In this document: piece after piece, positions 33,068-43,426 of the stretch | How positions within the stretch are numbered: position 1 is the stretch's first letter | How the letters are laid out: every line of letters begins with the position of its first letter | NCBI RefSeq assembly: GCF_030317035.1 | Contig: NZ_JASZYK010000019.1 | Location: forward strand, 1 to 64,000 | Direction: 5' to 3' | Length of the DNA: 64,000 nucleotides | DNA from: Variovorax sp. J22G73 | GTDB lineage: Bacteria > Pseudomonadota > Gammaproteobacteria > Burkholderiales > Burkholderiaceae_C | Program-made: the position numbers and the translations under genes | Notes under the pieces: generated by a model | What the model saw: the letters and a program-made list of their open reading frames with translations, nothing else | What the model was told of the DNA's origin: nothing | Database searches by the model: none

Positions 33068-34384
33068 ATGCCTCTCCTGCATGTTTCGCGTCAATCGTCC
33101 TTTTCGCCGCGTCTCGCGACCGTGGCCGCCGTCGTCCTGCTGGTCCTCGCGGGCTGTGGCAAGAGCGATGCGCCCGCCGCCCAGGGCGGCGCTGGCGGCG
33201 CCCGCCCCGCGCCCGAAGTGGGCGTGGTGGTGGCCGCACCGGCCGATGTCGGCCTGGTGACCGAGTTGCCCGGGCGCCTCGAAGCCTCGCGCGTGGCCCA
33301 GGTCCGCGCCCGCGCGGCCGGCATCCTGCTGAAGCGCGAATTCCGCGAAGGCAGCGACGTGAAGGCCGGCCAGGTGCTGTTCACCATCGACCCGGCACCG
33401 CTGCTGGCGGCTTCGCAGAATGCCCAGGCCACGCTGGCCCGCGCCGAAGCCAACGCCGTGCAGGCCAAGGCGCTGGCCGACCGCTACAAGCCGCTGGTCG
33501 AGGCCAACGCCGTGAGCAAGCAGGAATACGCGACCGCCGTGGCCTCGCAGAAGACGGCCGAGGCCGACGTGGTCGCCGGCCGCGCCGCCGTGCAAACCGC
33601 CAAGATCAACCTCGGCTACGCCACTGTGACCTCGCCCATCGCCGGGCGCATCGGCCGCGCGCTGGTGACCGAAGGCGCGCTGGTGGGCCAGAGCGACGCC
33701 ACCGAGCTGGCCGTGGTGCAGCAGATCAACCCCGTGTACGTGAACTTCACGCAGTCGGCCACCGACGTGCTCAAGCTGCGCCGCGCCGTGGCCGACGGCC
33801 AGTACAAGCGCGCCGGCGGCGGCGAGGCCGCCAGCATCCGCGTGGTGCTCGAAGACGGCAGCGACTACCCGCTGGAAGGCAAGCTGCTGTTCTCCGACCT
33901 CACGGTCGACGCGACCACGGGCCAGATCACGCTGCGCGCCGAAGTGCCCAACCCCAAGGGCGAGCTGCTGCCCGGCCTGTACGTGCGCGTGAAGCTCGAG
34001 CAGGCCCAGGCAACCAACGCCATCACGCTGCCGCAGCAGGCCGTTACCCGCACCCAGCAGGGCGACACGGTCTCGGTGGTGAGCGCGGACGGCAAGATCA
34101 GCCAGCGCCAGGTGAAGATCAGCGCCGCCAAGGACAACCAGTGGGTGGTGCTCGACGGCCTGAAGGCCGGCGAACAGGTGATGGTCGACGGCTTCCAGAA
34201 GTTGCAGATGATGCCGCCGGGCACGCCCGTGAAGGCGGTGCCGTGGAAAAAGACCGACCCCAATGCCGCACCGGCACCGGCCGCCGCCGCATCGGGCGCA
34301 GCACCCGGTGCCGCACCAGCCGCCGCACCCGCTGCGGCCCCCGCCGCGAACGGCCAGGCTTCCGCCCCGGCCGATAAGAAGTAA
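33068..34384 (+). CDS. acrA: RND efflux periplasmic adaptor (AcrA/MexA family)
   Basis: A 438-residue membrane fusion lipoprotein. Lipobox LAGC gives Cys30. Barrel-sandwich/lipoyl half-motifs (VTELPGRLEASRVAQVRARAAGILLKREFREGSDVKAGQVLFTIDPAPL and INLGYATVTSPIAGRIGRALVTEGALVG) flank an alpha-hairpin. The last ~45 residues are Ala/Pro-rich, longer than in AcrA. AAAGGA precedes ATG 33068. It joins the inner membrane pump to the outer membrane channel encoded next. Confidence 0.93.
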   Translation: MPLLHVSRQSSFSPRLATVAAVVLLVLAGCGKSDAPAAQGGAGGARPAPEVGVVVAAPADVGLVTELPGRLEASRVAQVRARAAGILLKREFREGSDVKAGQVLFTIDPAPLLAASQNAQATLARAEANAVQAKALADRYKPLVEANAVSKQEYATAVASQKTAEADVVAGRAAVQTAKINLGYATVTSPIAGRIGRALVTEGALVGQSDATELAVVQQINPVYVNFTQSATDVLKLRRAVADGQYKRAGGGEAASIRVVLEDGSDYPLEGKLLFSDLTVDATTGQITLRAEVPNPKGELLPGLYVRVKLEQAQATNAITLPQQAVTRTQQGDTVSVVSADGKISQRQVKISAAKDNQWVVLDGLKAGEQVMVDGFQKLQMMPPGTPVKAVPWKKTDPNAAPAPAAAASGAAPGAAPAAAPAAAPAANGQASAPADKK

Positions 34385-34401
34385 GTCAGGAGCGCGCCCG
34401 C

Positions 34402-37400
34402 ATGGCCAAATTCTTCATCGACCGCCCGATCTTTGCCTGGGTGATCGCACTGTTCATCCTGGTGATGGGCAGTGTCGCCATCACGCAGCTGCCGATCTCG
34501 CAGTACCCACCGGTGGCGCCTCCGGCCATCGTGATCAACGCCGCCTACCCCGGCGCGTCGGCCCAGACGCTCGAGGACAGCGTGCTGTCCGTGATCGAAC
34601 GCGAAATGAACGGCTCGCCGGGCCTGATCTACATGGAATCGGTGGCGCAAGCCGACGGCACCGGCACCATCACGATCAGCTTCGAGCAGGGCACCGACCC
34701 CGACCTGGCACAGGTGGACGTGCAGAACCGGCTGTCGCGCGCAACGCCGCGCCTGCCGGCCACGGTGACGCAGCAGGGCGTGCGCGTGGACAAGTCGCGC
34801 AACAACTTCCTGCTGTTCACGATCCTGTCGTCCGACAACCCGGCCTACGACCCGGTGGCGCTGGGCGACTACGCCTCGCGCAACATCGTTCCTGAACTGC
34901 AGCGCATTCCCGGCGTGGGCCAGGCGCAGCTGTTCGGCACCGAGAACGCGATGCGCATCTGGATCGACCCGGCCAAGCTGCAGGGCTTCAACCTGTCGCC
35001 GCTGGACGTGAACAACGCCATCAAGGCGCAGAACGCGCAAGTGGCCTCCGGCACCATCGGCGACCTGCCGAACGTGCCCGGCCAGGCCATCGCCGCCACC
35101 GTGGTGGTGAACGGCCAGCTCGCCAACGTCGACCAGTTCAAGGAAATCGTGCTGCGCGCCAACACCGACGGCTCGACCGTGCGGCTGAAGGACGTGGCCC
35201 GCGTGGAGCTGGGCGGCCAGGCCTATGCCACCTCGGCGCGCCTGAACGGCCAGCCGGCCGTGGGCGTGGGCGTGCAGCAGACGCCCACGGGCAACGCGCT
35301 GCAGACGGCCAAGGCCGTGCGCGCGAAGATGGACGAGCTGTCCAAGTACTTCCCGCAGGGCGTGAAGTGGGCCATTCCGTACGACAGCTCGCGCTTCGTG
35401 AGCATCTCGATCACCGAAGTGGTCAAGACGCTGCTGGAAGCCGTGGCGCTGGTGTTCGTGGTGATGTTCATCTTCCTGCAGAACTGGCGCTACACGATCA
35501 TCCCGACCATCGTGGTGCCGGTGGCCCTGCTGGGCACCTTCGCCACGCTGCTGGCGCTGGGCTTCTCGATCAACGTGCTGACCATGTTCGGCATGGTGCT
35601 GGTGATCGGCATCGTGGTGGACGACGCCATCGTGGTGGTGGAGAACGTCGAGCGCATCATGAGCGAGGAGGGGCTGTCGCCGCTCGAAGCCACGCGCAAG
35701 GCCATGAAGCAGATCTCGGGCGCCATCATCGGCGTGACCGTGGTGCTGATCTCGGTGTTCGTGCCGCTGGCGTTCTTCGCGGGCTCCACCGGCAACATCT
35801 ACCGCCAGTTCTCGGCGGTGATGGTGGCGTCGATCGCGTTCTCGGCCTTCATGGCCCTGTCGCTCACGCCCGCGCTGTGCGCCACGCTGCTCAAGCCGGT
35901 GGAAGCCGGCCACCACCATGAGAAGCGCGGCTTCTTCGGCTGGTTCAACCGGGTGTTCACGCGCACGGCCAAGGGCTACGAAAGCGTGGTCTCGCGGCTG
36001 CTGCGCCGCGCGGCGCGCTACCTCATCATCTACGCGGCGATCATCGGCGCGGTGGTGGTGGCCTACATGCGCCTGCCCAGCTCGTTCCTGCCGCAGGAAG
36101 ACCAGGGCAACATCATCGTGAACGTGCAGCTGCCGCCAGGCGCCACGCAGGAGCGTGCGCTGTCGGTCATGCAGCAGGTCGAAGGCTTCATCCTGAAGCA
36201 GCCTGAAGTGCAGAGCATGGTGGGCGTGATGGGCTTCAGCTTCTCGGGCCAGGGCCAGAACGCCGGCCTCGCCTTCGTGACGCTGAAGGACTGGGACGAA
36301 CGCAAGGACCCGGCCCACTCCGCCAGCGCGCTGGCAGGGCGTGCCTTCGGTGCGCTGTCGGGCATTCGGGACGCCTTCATCTACCCGCTGAGCCCGCCGC
36401 CCATTCCCGAACTGGGCAACGCCACCGGCTTCAGCTTCCGGCTGCAGGACCGCGCGGGCGCGGGCCACGAGGCGCTCGTGAACGCGCGCAACCAGCTGCT
36501 GGGCATGGCCGGGCAGAGCAAGATCCTGGCGCAGGTTCGCCCCGACGGCCTGGAAGACGCGCCGCAGCTGCAGATCGACATCGACCGCGACAAGGCCAAC
36601 GCACTGGGCGTGACCTTCGACGCGATCAACTCGACGCTGTCGACCGCGCTGGGCTCCAGCTACGTGAACGACTTTCCGAACCGCGGCCGCCTGCAGCGCG
36701 TGGTGGTGCAGGCCGACGCGCCCGCCCGCATGCAGCCCGACGACCTGCTGAAGCTGACCGCCCCCAACGGCCAGGGCCTGCCGGTGCCGCTCGCGGCCTT
36801 CGCGACCACCAAGTGGGTCAAGGGCGCCACGCAGACGGTGCGCTACAACGGCTATCCGGCCATCCGCATCAGCGGCGACGCGGCGCCCGGCTTCAGCACG
36901 GGCGCGGCAATGGCCGAGATGGAAAAGCTCGCCACGCAGCTGCCCCCGGGCTTCGGCTTCGAGTGGACCGGCCAGTCGCGCGAGGAAAAGCTCGCGGGCT
37001 CGCAGTCGATCATTCTTTACGGCTTCGCGATCCTGGCGGTGTTCCTGTGCCTGGCCGCGCTGTACGAGAGCTGGACGATTCCGCTGGCGGTGATTCTGGT
37101 GGTGCCGCTGGGCGTCATCGGCGTGCTGCTGGCGACCATGCTGCGTTCGTATTCGAACGACGTGTACTTCCAGGTGGGCCTGATCACCATCATCGGCCTG
37201 TCCGCGAAGAACGCGATTCTGATCATCGAGTTCGCGAAAGACCTGCAGGCACAGGGCAAGGGCGTCGTGGAAGCGGCACTCACCGCGGCCCACCTGCGGT
37301 TCCGCCCGATCGTGATGACCTCGCTGGCCTTCGGGCTGGGCGTGCTGCCGCTGTTCCTCGCCTCCGGCGCGGGCTCGGCCAGCCAGCGTGCCATCGGCAC

Positions 37401-37563
37401 CGGCGTGATCGGCGGGATGATCACCGGCACCGCGCTGGCCGTGTTCTTCGTTCCCATCTTCTTCGTGGTCGTGCGCACGCTGTTCAAGGGCAGCGCGCGA
37501 CAGCACGAGGCCGAAAAGCGGCACGCCGAAGCCGCAGGCATCGTGGAGGAACCCCAACAATGA
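34402..37563 (+). CDS. acrB: RND multidrug efflux transporter (AcrB/MexB, HAE1 family)
   Basis: A 1053-residue inner-membrane proton/drug antiporter of normal AcrB length. The N-terminus MAKFFIDRPIFAWVIALFILVMGSVAI is typical; TM4 carries GIVVDDAIVVVENVERIM with the proton-relay Asp pair; TM10 region has LSAKNAILIIEFAKDLQ with the matching Lys. Two large periplasmic loops are present. AGGAG lies ten bases before the ATG. Its stop overlaps the start of the outer-membrane gene. Substrates are likely broad (drugs, dyes, detergents). Confidence 0.96.
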   Translation: MAKFFIDRPIFAWVIALFILVMGSVAITQLPISQYPPVAPPAIVINAAYPGASAQTLEDSVLSVIEREMNGSPGLIYMESVAQADGTGTITISFEQGTDPDLAQVDVQNRLSRATPRLPATVTQQGVRVDKSRNNFLLFTILSSDNPAYDPVALGDYASRNIVPELQRIPGVGQAQLFGTENAMRIWIDPAKLQGFNLSPLDVNNAIKAQNAQVASGTIGDLPNVPGQAIAATVVVNGQLANVDQFKEIVLRANTDGSTVRLKDVARVELGGQAYATSARLNGQPAVGVGVQQTPTGNALQTAKAVRAKMDELSKYFPQGVKWAIPYDSSRFVSISITEVVKTLLEAVALVFVVMFIFLQNWRYTIIPTIVVPVALLGTFATLLALGFSINVLTMFGMVLVIGIVVDDAIVVVENVERIMSEEGLSPLEATRKAMKQISGAIIGVTVVLISVFVPLAFFAGSTGNIYRQFSAVMVASIAFSAFMALSLTPALCATLLKPVEAGHHHEKRGFFGWFNRVFTRTAKGYESVVSRLLRRAARYLIIYAAIIGAVVVAYMRLPSSFLPQEDQGNIIVNVQLPPGATQERALSVMQQVEGFILKQPEVQSMVGVMGFSFSGQGQNAGLAFVTLKDWDERKDPAHSASALAGRAFGALSGIRDAFIYPLSPPPIPELGNATGFSFRLQDRAGAGHEALVNARNQLLGMAGQSKILAQVRPDGLEDAPQLQIDIDRDKANALGVTFDAINSTLSTALGSSYVNDFPNRGRLQRVVVQADAPARMQPDDLLKLTAPNGQGLPVPLAAFATTKWVKGATQTVRYNGYPAIRISGDAAPGFSTGAAMAEMEKLATQLPPGFGFEWTGQSREEKLAGSQSIILYGFAILAVFLCLAALYESWTIPLAVILVVPLGVIGVLLATMLRSYSNDVYFQVGLITIIGLSAKNAILIIEFAKDLQAQGKGVVEAALTAAHLRFRPIVMTSLAFGLGVLPLFLASGAGSASQRAIGTGVIGGMITGTALAVFFVPIFFVVVRTLFKGSARQHEAEKRHAEAAGIVEEPQQ

Positions 37564-39008
37564 CCAAGAAACTCATTCCGACGGCCCTGGCCGCAGCCCT
37601 GCTGCTGGCCGGCTGCTCGCTGATTCCCACCTACGAGCGCCCCGCGGCGCCGGTGCCGACCACCTACCCGGGCGACCCGACGCAGCCGGCCGGCCAGGCC
37701 GCGGCCAGCCTGCCGTGGCAGGACTTCTTCACCGACGCGCGGCTGGCGGGCCTGATCCAGACCTCGCTGGCGAACAACCGCGACCTGCGGGTGTCGGTGC
37801 TCAACATCGAGCAGGCGCGCGCGCAGTTCCAGATCGAGCGCTCGGCGCTGTTCCCGGCGCTGGGTCTCACGGGATCGGGCTCGCGCTCGAGCCCCAACGC
37901 CTACCAGGCGATCGACCCGAGCCAGGGCAGCGTGTCGTCGCAGTACAGCGTCAACTTCGGCTTCACGGCCTGGGAGCTCGACTTCTTCGGCCGCATCCGC
38001 GCGCTGAAGGACCAGGCCCTGGCGCAGTACCTGGCCACCGACGAGACCCGCAAGGCCGTGCAGATCAGCCTGATCGCCTCGGTCGCCAACGGCTGGCTCA
38101 CGCTGCTGGCGGACGACGAGCTGCTCGAAATCACGCGCCAGACGCTCAGCACGCGCGAAGAGTCGGTGCGCCTGACCAAGCTGCGCTTCGACAACGGCGT
38201 GTCGTCGGAGCTCGACTTCCAGGCCGCGAACTCGCTGCTGGAAACCGCACGCGCGGCCTACGCGCAGCAACTGCGCACCCGCCAGCAGGACGAGAACGCG
38301 CTGGCGCTGCTGCTGGGCGCGCCGGTGCCCGCCGATGCCACCGCCGGCGGCACGACCGCGGCGAAGGGCCTGGACGGCATCAGCCCGATGCCCGACGTGC
38401 CGGCCGGCCTCCCCTCGGACCTGCTGGCCGAGCGGCCCGACATCCGCTCCGCCGAGCAGCAGCTGATCGCGGCCAACGCCAACATCGGCGCGGCGCGCGC
38501 GAACTTCTTCCCGCGCGTGTCGCTCACCAGCTCCATCGGCACGGCGAGCACCGAGTTCTCGGGCCTGTTCGACCGCGGCTCCAAGGCCTGGTCGTTCGCA
38601 CCCACGGTGACGCTGCCGATCTTCAACGCCGGCGCCAACATCGCCACGCTCGACTCGGCCAAGGCCGGGCGCGAGATCGCGGTGGCGCAGTACGAGAAGT
38701 CGGTGCAGACGGCGTTCCGCGAAGTGGCCGATGCGCTCGCGGGCCGCGCCACGCTGGGCGAGCAGGTGCGCGCGCAGCGTGCGCAGGCCGACGCGGAAGG
38801 CGTTCGCTTCAAGCTGTCGGACCTGCGCTACCGCAACGGCATCGCCAGCGCGCTCGACCTGCTCGATGCGCAGCGCTCGCTGTTCACGGCCCAGCAATCG
38901 GCCGTGACCACGCGGCTGTTGCAGCTGCAGAACCAGGTCACGCTGTACAAGACGCTGGGTGGCGGCTGGGCCACGCGCGAGCAGATCGAGAAGAACCAGA
39001 AGAGCTGA
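37560..39008 (+). CDS. oprM: outer-membrane efflux lipoprotein (OprM/NodT family)
   Basis: A 482-residue TolC-fold lipoprotein. Lipobox LAGC gives Cys19. Two repeats of the outer membrane factor domain are seen (NRDLRVSVLNIEQARAQFQIERSALFPALGLTGSGSRS; ERPDIRSAEQQLIAANANIGAARANFFPRVSLTSSIG), and the conserved AWELDFFGRIR and LRYRNGIASALDLLDAQRSLF segments. ATGA overlap with acrB shows coupling. It completes a tripartite acrA-acrB-oprM operon. Confidence 0.94.
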   Translation: MTKKLIPTALAAALLLAGCSLIPTYERPAAPVPTTYPGDPTQPAGQAAASLPWQDFFTDARLAGLIQTSLANNRDLRVSVLNIEQARAQFQIERSALFPALGLTGSGSRSSPNAYQAIDPSQGSVSSQYSVNFGFTAWELDFFGRIRALKDQALAQYLATDETRKAVQISLIASVANGWLTLLADDELLEITRQTLSTREESVRLTKLRFDNGVSSELDFQAANSLLETARAAYAQQLRTRQQDENALALLLGAPVPADATAGGTTAAKGLDGISPMPDVPAGLPSDLLAERPDIRSAEQQLIAANANIGAARANFFPRVSLTSSIGTASTEFSGLFDRGSKAWSFAPTVTLPIFNAGANIATLDSAKAGREIAVAQYEKSVQTAFREVADALAGRATLGEQVRAQRAQADAEGVRFKLSDLRYRNGIASALDLLDAQRSLFTAQQSAVTTRLLQLQNQVTLYKTLGGGWATREQIEKNQKS

Positions 39009-39079
39009 GCCACTGCGTGCGCGCCGAATGCGCGTCCTCTAAGGGTAGGCCCCTTCCCCCTTCGGGCGGGGGGTCTCTC

Positions 39080-39085
39080 TATAAT
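39080..39085 (+). promoter_or_regulatory. probable -10 box for cytochrome c5 gene
   Basis: A perfect TATAAT stands 54 bases before ATG 39139 in a GC-rich setting. No good -35 at 17 bases; the upstream CCCCC/GGGGG segment (39056-39073) can fold into a hairpin that may end the efflux operon transcript. Confidence 0.5.
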
Positions 39086-39138
39086 CGCCGGTTGGTTAGG
39101 AAACGCCCCCCGACGAGCCCCCGATATTGAGGACGCCA

Positions 39139-39816
39139 ATGAGCGCAGACCCGCATTACCAGGCCACAGAAGAAGCCCACACCGGGCCCATCAAGAACCC
39201 GAAGCAGCTGCTGCTGGCGGTATTTTTCTCCTTCATCGTACCGATCCTGATCATCGTGGGACTTGTCTCCTACGTGGTCTCGGGCAACAAGCCCGCCGGC
39301 ACCGCGGAGGGCGACAACATGGCGCTCTACGGCGTGACGAAGGAAGCGCGCGACCGTGAAGTGGCCGAGCGCCTGAAGAAGATCGGCGCCATCGAGATCC
39401 GCGACGCCAACCGCCCGCTGGCCACCGGCGAGGCCGTGTTCAAGGCCCAGTGCGCAACCTGCCACGGTGCCCCCGGCATCCCTGGCGCGCCGCACTTCCA
39501 GGACGCAGCCGCCTGGGGCCCGCGCATCGGCCAGGGCTATGCCACCCTGCTGGAACACGCGTTGAAGGGCAAGGGCGCGATGCCGGCCCAGGGTGGCGGC
39601 GACTTCGAAGACCTCGAAGTGGGCCGTGCCGTGGTCTACATGGCCAATGCCGGCGGCGCCAAGTTCCCGGTGCCGGACCGCCCGGCCGCCGCGGCGCCCG
39701 CGGAAGGTGCCTCGGGCGCGGCAGGTGCAACGGGTGCGGCCCCTGCGGCTTCCGCAGCGGCACCTGCAGCAACTGCGGCTCCCGCAGCTCCAGCCGCCAG
39801 CGAAGCCGCCAAGTAA
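39139..39816 (+). CDS. cytochrome c5 family protein, membrane-anchored
   Basis: A 225-residue c-type cytochrome. An N-terminal membrane anchor (LLLAVFFSFIVPILIIVGLVSYVV) places the heme domain in the periplasm. The heme site is CATCH (Cys105, Cys108, His109) and the probable axial Met is in GKGAMPAQGG. The C-terminal ~45 residues are Ala/Pro-rich linker with no fold. Such cytochromes carry electrons to terminal oxidases. ATG 39139 is preferred over an in-frame TTG at 39127. Confidence 0.9.
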   Translation: MSADPHYQATEEAHTGPIKNPKQLLLAVFFSFIVPILIIVGLVSYVVSGNKPAGTAEGDNMALYGVTKEARDREVAERLKKIGAIEIRDANRPLATGEAVFKAQCATCHGAPGIPGAPHFQDAAAWGPRIGQGYATLLEHALKGKGAMPAQGGGDFEDLEVGRAVVYMANAGGAKFPVPDRPAAAAPAEGASGAAGATGAAPAASAAAPAATAAPAAPAASEAAK

Positions 39817-39844
39817 GCGTTTTCCCTGGTCAAACAAAACTCGT

Positions 39845-39873
39845 AAAAAAGCCGGCTTCGCGCCGGCTTTTTC
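39845..39873. terminator. bidirectional rho-independent terminator
   Basis: AAAAAGCCGGC (39846-39856) and GCCGGCTTTTT (39862-39872) with a TTCGC loop form a perfect stem. It stands between the convergent cytochrome gene and the minus-strand gene ending at 39894. Confidence 0.92.
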
Positions 39874-39893
39874 TTGGTCGAAACCCGCGACGT

Positions 39894-40478
39894 TCAGGGC
39901 TTGGCGGCGTGGGGTGTTGCCCCGGTGGCATGTTCGGCGTGCCGCTCGGCAGGGCTCAGCACATGCCCGAAGCGGCCGGGCAAATCGGCGGCCTGCACGG
40001 CCTCGGGCTCCCACAGGCCGCGCTCGACGGCCTCGGCCGCAATGCCCACGTCCTGCGTGTGCACCAGGCCCAGCCCCAGCGGCGACGACAGGTAGAGCCG
40101 GCCGTGCTCGTCGAGCAGGCATCCCGACACCTCGACCGCTTTGCCGGTGTGGGACACGACACCGAAGCCCTCGCCCTCCCCCTCTTTCTCCTCCGACACC
40201 CGCCACACCAGCGGCGCCGCCTCCAGCTCCACGTACACGCGCTGCGGCCCGTTCTGGAAGAACCACTGGCCCTGCTCGTCGTGCTCGTAGTTGCGGTGAA
40301 TGAAGTCGATCAGCTTGTCGTGCCGCAGCATCGAGCCCTTGGCCGTGCGAAACGGGCCCTCGGCCTGGGTGCGGTCGTCGCGCATGTACCAGTTGCCACG
40401 CGCGTCGAGGCCGAGCCAGCCGTAGCAGTGCGGCACGTTGGGCCATTTGGCCAATGCTTGTTTGACGATGTCGTCCAT
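39894..40478 (-). CDS. uncharacterised protein (DUF2946-labelled type, from memory)
   Basis: A 194-residue soluble protein starting MDDIVKQALAKWPNVPHCYGWLGLDARGNWYMRDDRTQAEGPF. The first half has many Trp/Tyr and charged residues, typical of a small beta-rich fold; the second has LHTQDVGIAAEAVERGLWEPEAVQAADLPGRFGHVLSP. Burkholderiales carry it widely next to YheT-like hydrolases. I recall the label DUF2946 but am not sure. Function unknown. The yheT-like gene ends four bases upstream, so they form an operon. Confidence 0.7.
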   Translation of the reverse strand: MDDIVKQALAKWPNVPHCYGWLGLDARGNWYMRDDRTQAEGPFRTAKGSMLRHDKLIDFIHRNYEHDEQGQWFFQNGPQRVYVELEAAPLVWRVSEEKEGEGEGFGVVSHTGKAVEVSGCLLDEHGRLYLSSPLGLGLVHTQDVGIAAEAVERGLWEPEAVQAADLPGRFGHVLSPAERHAEHATGATPHAAKP

Positions 40479-40482
40479 GGCG

Positions 40483-41604
40483 TCATTCTCTTCCCGCGAG
40501 CGGGGGCACGCCGTCAGCCAATGTGCCGCTTGCGCTGCTTGTGCCTGCATGCAGGCGCAGCCAGTTGCCCACGCGCTCCGGCATGCCGCGCACATGCCCC
40601 GGCGGCGGCCCCATCGGAAAGCCCACATGCCCGCCCTGCGCCGGCTGCCACAGCGTGACATGCGCGCCGACCTCGCCGGGCCCGGGCAGGCTGTCGGCCG
40701 GAATGAACGGGTCGTTGCGCGCATTGACCACCAGCGCGGGCACGCGGACCGACGCCAGGTGCGGCTTGGCCGAGCCGCGCGACCAGTAGTCGGCCACGTC
40801 GCGAAAGCCGTGCAGCGGCGCGGTGAACACGTTGTCGAAGTCGTGCAGGTTGCGCGCCTGCAGCAGCCGCTCGCGGTCGAACAGCCCCGGAAACTGCGCC
40901 AGCTTGGCCAGCGCCTTGGGCTTCATGGTGTTGAGGAACATGCGCGTGTACACCAGCTTGTTGAAGCCGCGGCCGATGGCTTCGCCGCCCGCCGCGAGAT
41001 CGAGCGGCGCGCAGACCGAGGCCACGGCGCTCACCACGTCCGAGGCGGTTTCGCCGGCTTCCGAGGCCCATCGCATGAGCGCATTGCCGCCCAGCGACAC
41101 GCCCGCGGCCAGCACCGGGCCGCCGCCCTTGGCCACGTGCTGCGCGCGCATGCGCGCCAGGATCCAGCCGATTTCCTCGAAGTCGCCCGAGTGGTAGGCG
41201 CGCGGCGCCAGGTTCAGCTCGCCGCTGCAGCCGCGAAAGTGCGGCACCGCGAAGGCCATGCCGTGCGCGGCGGCGAAGGTGGCGAAGGCCTCGGCGTAGT
41301 GGCTGCGGGACGAGCCTTCGAGGCCGTGGAACAGCACCAGCAGCGGCGCGCCGGTTGACGCGGCGGGGGCATCGCCGGGCGCATCGACGAAATCGACGTC
41401 GATGAAGTCGCCGTCCGGCGCGGCCCAGCGCTCGCGCCGGTACACGGGTGCGGGCCCGTCGAAGCGGCGCGCGTACAGCGCGGCCCAGATGGTCTGCAGG
41501 TTGCCGCCGGGCAGCCAGCGCGGCGCGGTGTAGTCCAGCGCGGGCTGCGGCTCGCCGCGCGAAGCAGAAGAAGACGCAGAGGATGAAGAAACGAAGGACG
41601 GCAT
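40483..41604 (-). CDS. YheT-type alpha/beta-hydrolase
   Basis: A 373-residue hydrolase of the YheT/embryogenesis-associated EMB8 family. DYTAPRWLPGGNLQTIWAALYARR is the family start, followed by LLVLFHGLEGSSRSHYAEAFA, FRGCSGELNLAPRAYHSGDFEEIGW, the nucleophile elbow GVSLGGN, and NARNDPFIPA and GGHVGFP for the acid and His. Substrate unknown; esterase or thioesterase activity is expected. The ATG overlaps the stop of the SnoaL-like gene by one base. Confidence 0.88.
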   Translation of the reverse strand: MPSFVSSSSASSSASRGEPQPALDYTAPRWLPGGNLQTIWAALYARRFDGPAPVYRRERWAAPDGDFIDVDFVDAPGDAPAASTGAPLLVLFHGLEGSSRSHYAEAFATFAAAHGMAFAVPHFRGCSGELNLAPRAYHSGDFEEIGWILARMRAQHVAKGGGPVLAAGVSLGGNALMRWASEAGETASDVVSAVASVCAPLDLAAGGEAIGRGFNKLVYTRMFLNTMKPKALAKLAQFPGLFDRERLLQARNLHDFDNVFTAPLHGFRDVADYWSRGSAKPHLASVRVPALVVNARNDPFIPADSLPGPGEVGAHVTLWQPAQGGHVGFPMGPPPGHVRGMPERVGNWLRLHAGTSSASGTLADGVPPLAGRE

Positions 41605-42056
41605 CAATGCAGGGTCTGGGGCGGGTCGTTCGCGTCGTCGGGCTCGCGCGCGCTGCCGGGGCTGGCGTGGTGCGCCACCAGGCGCCAGCCCTGGGCGGTC
41701 TTGTGATAGACGTTGGTGGCCAGCACGAAGGCGTGGCGCGGGCCTTCGGCGGTGAGTACCTCGATACGCTCCAGCACGTTGTGCACCGCGCTGGCGAGCG
41801 ACTCGATCTTGCGCACCCGCGCCGGCGTGGCGTGGATGGCGCCGTTGCCGAACATCTGCTCGAAGGCCGCGCGAATGGCCACGGCGCCCACCAGGCGCGG
41901 ACCGCCGGGGTGCACGCAGAACACCTCGTCCTCGTCGGCCCAGCAGGCCATCAACGCATCGATGTCGCCGCGTTGCAGCGCTTCGTAGAAGGCCGCCTCG
42001 ACGTCGTCGGCAGTGCCGCTGATGGCCGCGGCGGCGCGGAGTGGGGTCTTGGGCAT
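41604..42056 (-). CDS. SnoaL/NTF2-like (DUF4440-type) protein
   Basis: A 150-residue cone-fold protein: DDVEAAFYEALQRGDIDALMACWADEDEVFCVHPGGPRLVGAVAIRAAFEQMF and FVLATNVYHKTAQGWRLVAHHASPG. The W.D.D...VHP pattern is typical of SnoaL-like proteins that bind small hydrophobic ligands or act as isomerases. It heads a three-gene minus-strand operon with the YheT-like and unknown genes. ATG 42056 matches the family start. Confidence 0.8.
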   Translation of the reverse strand: MPKTPLRAAAAISGTADDVEAAFYEALQRGDIDALMACWADEDEVFCVHPGGPRLVGAVAIRAAFEQMFGNGAIHATPARVRKIESLASAVHNVLERIEVLTAEGPRHAFVLATNVYHKTAQGWRLVAHHASPGSAREPDDANDPPQTLH

Positions 42057-42155
42057 GGCGTGATTCTGCCGCGCGGACCGTGACGATGGCACTGCACCGC
42101 TTTGGCACCTGGCGCACCGCGCCGCCGCAGGCCGGGCCGTTCGTCTGCGCCACTT

Positions 42156-42171
42156 TGGACCATTTGGTCAA
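42156..42171. promoter_or_regulatory. RutR box upstream of rutA
   Basis: TGGACCATTTGGTCAA matches the RutR consensus TTGACCAnnTGGTCAA at 13 of 14 fixed positions. It lies 103 bases before the rutA start, divergent from the SnoaL-like gene. In E. coli RutR binds here and is released by uracil or thymine. A rutR homologue is at 46906-47631. Confidence 0.85.
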
Positions 42172-42273
42172 AACCTGGAGCTCGAATTCTCCTAAGTTCT
42201 TGATTAAAAACAGTTAATTCATCTGGCACGGCACATGCAAGGCATTGCGAAACCCCGCAACAGGAGCCTTTCC

Positions 42274-43392
<1,119 letters not shown>

Positions 43393-43426
43393 GCCGACGC
43401 AATCCAGGATCGACCCAGGAACGAGC

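Noticed and set aside
33865-37560. 1231-codon open frame antisense to acrB
   Set aside because: His/Arg/Gln-rich shadow; the plus-strand gene has full AcrB motifs throughout.
39056-39073. Certain terminator of the efflux operon
   Set aside because: C5/G5 hairpin is present but no T run follows; noted only as possible under the promoter entry.
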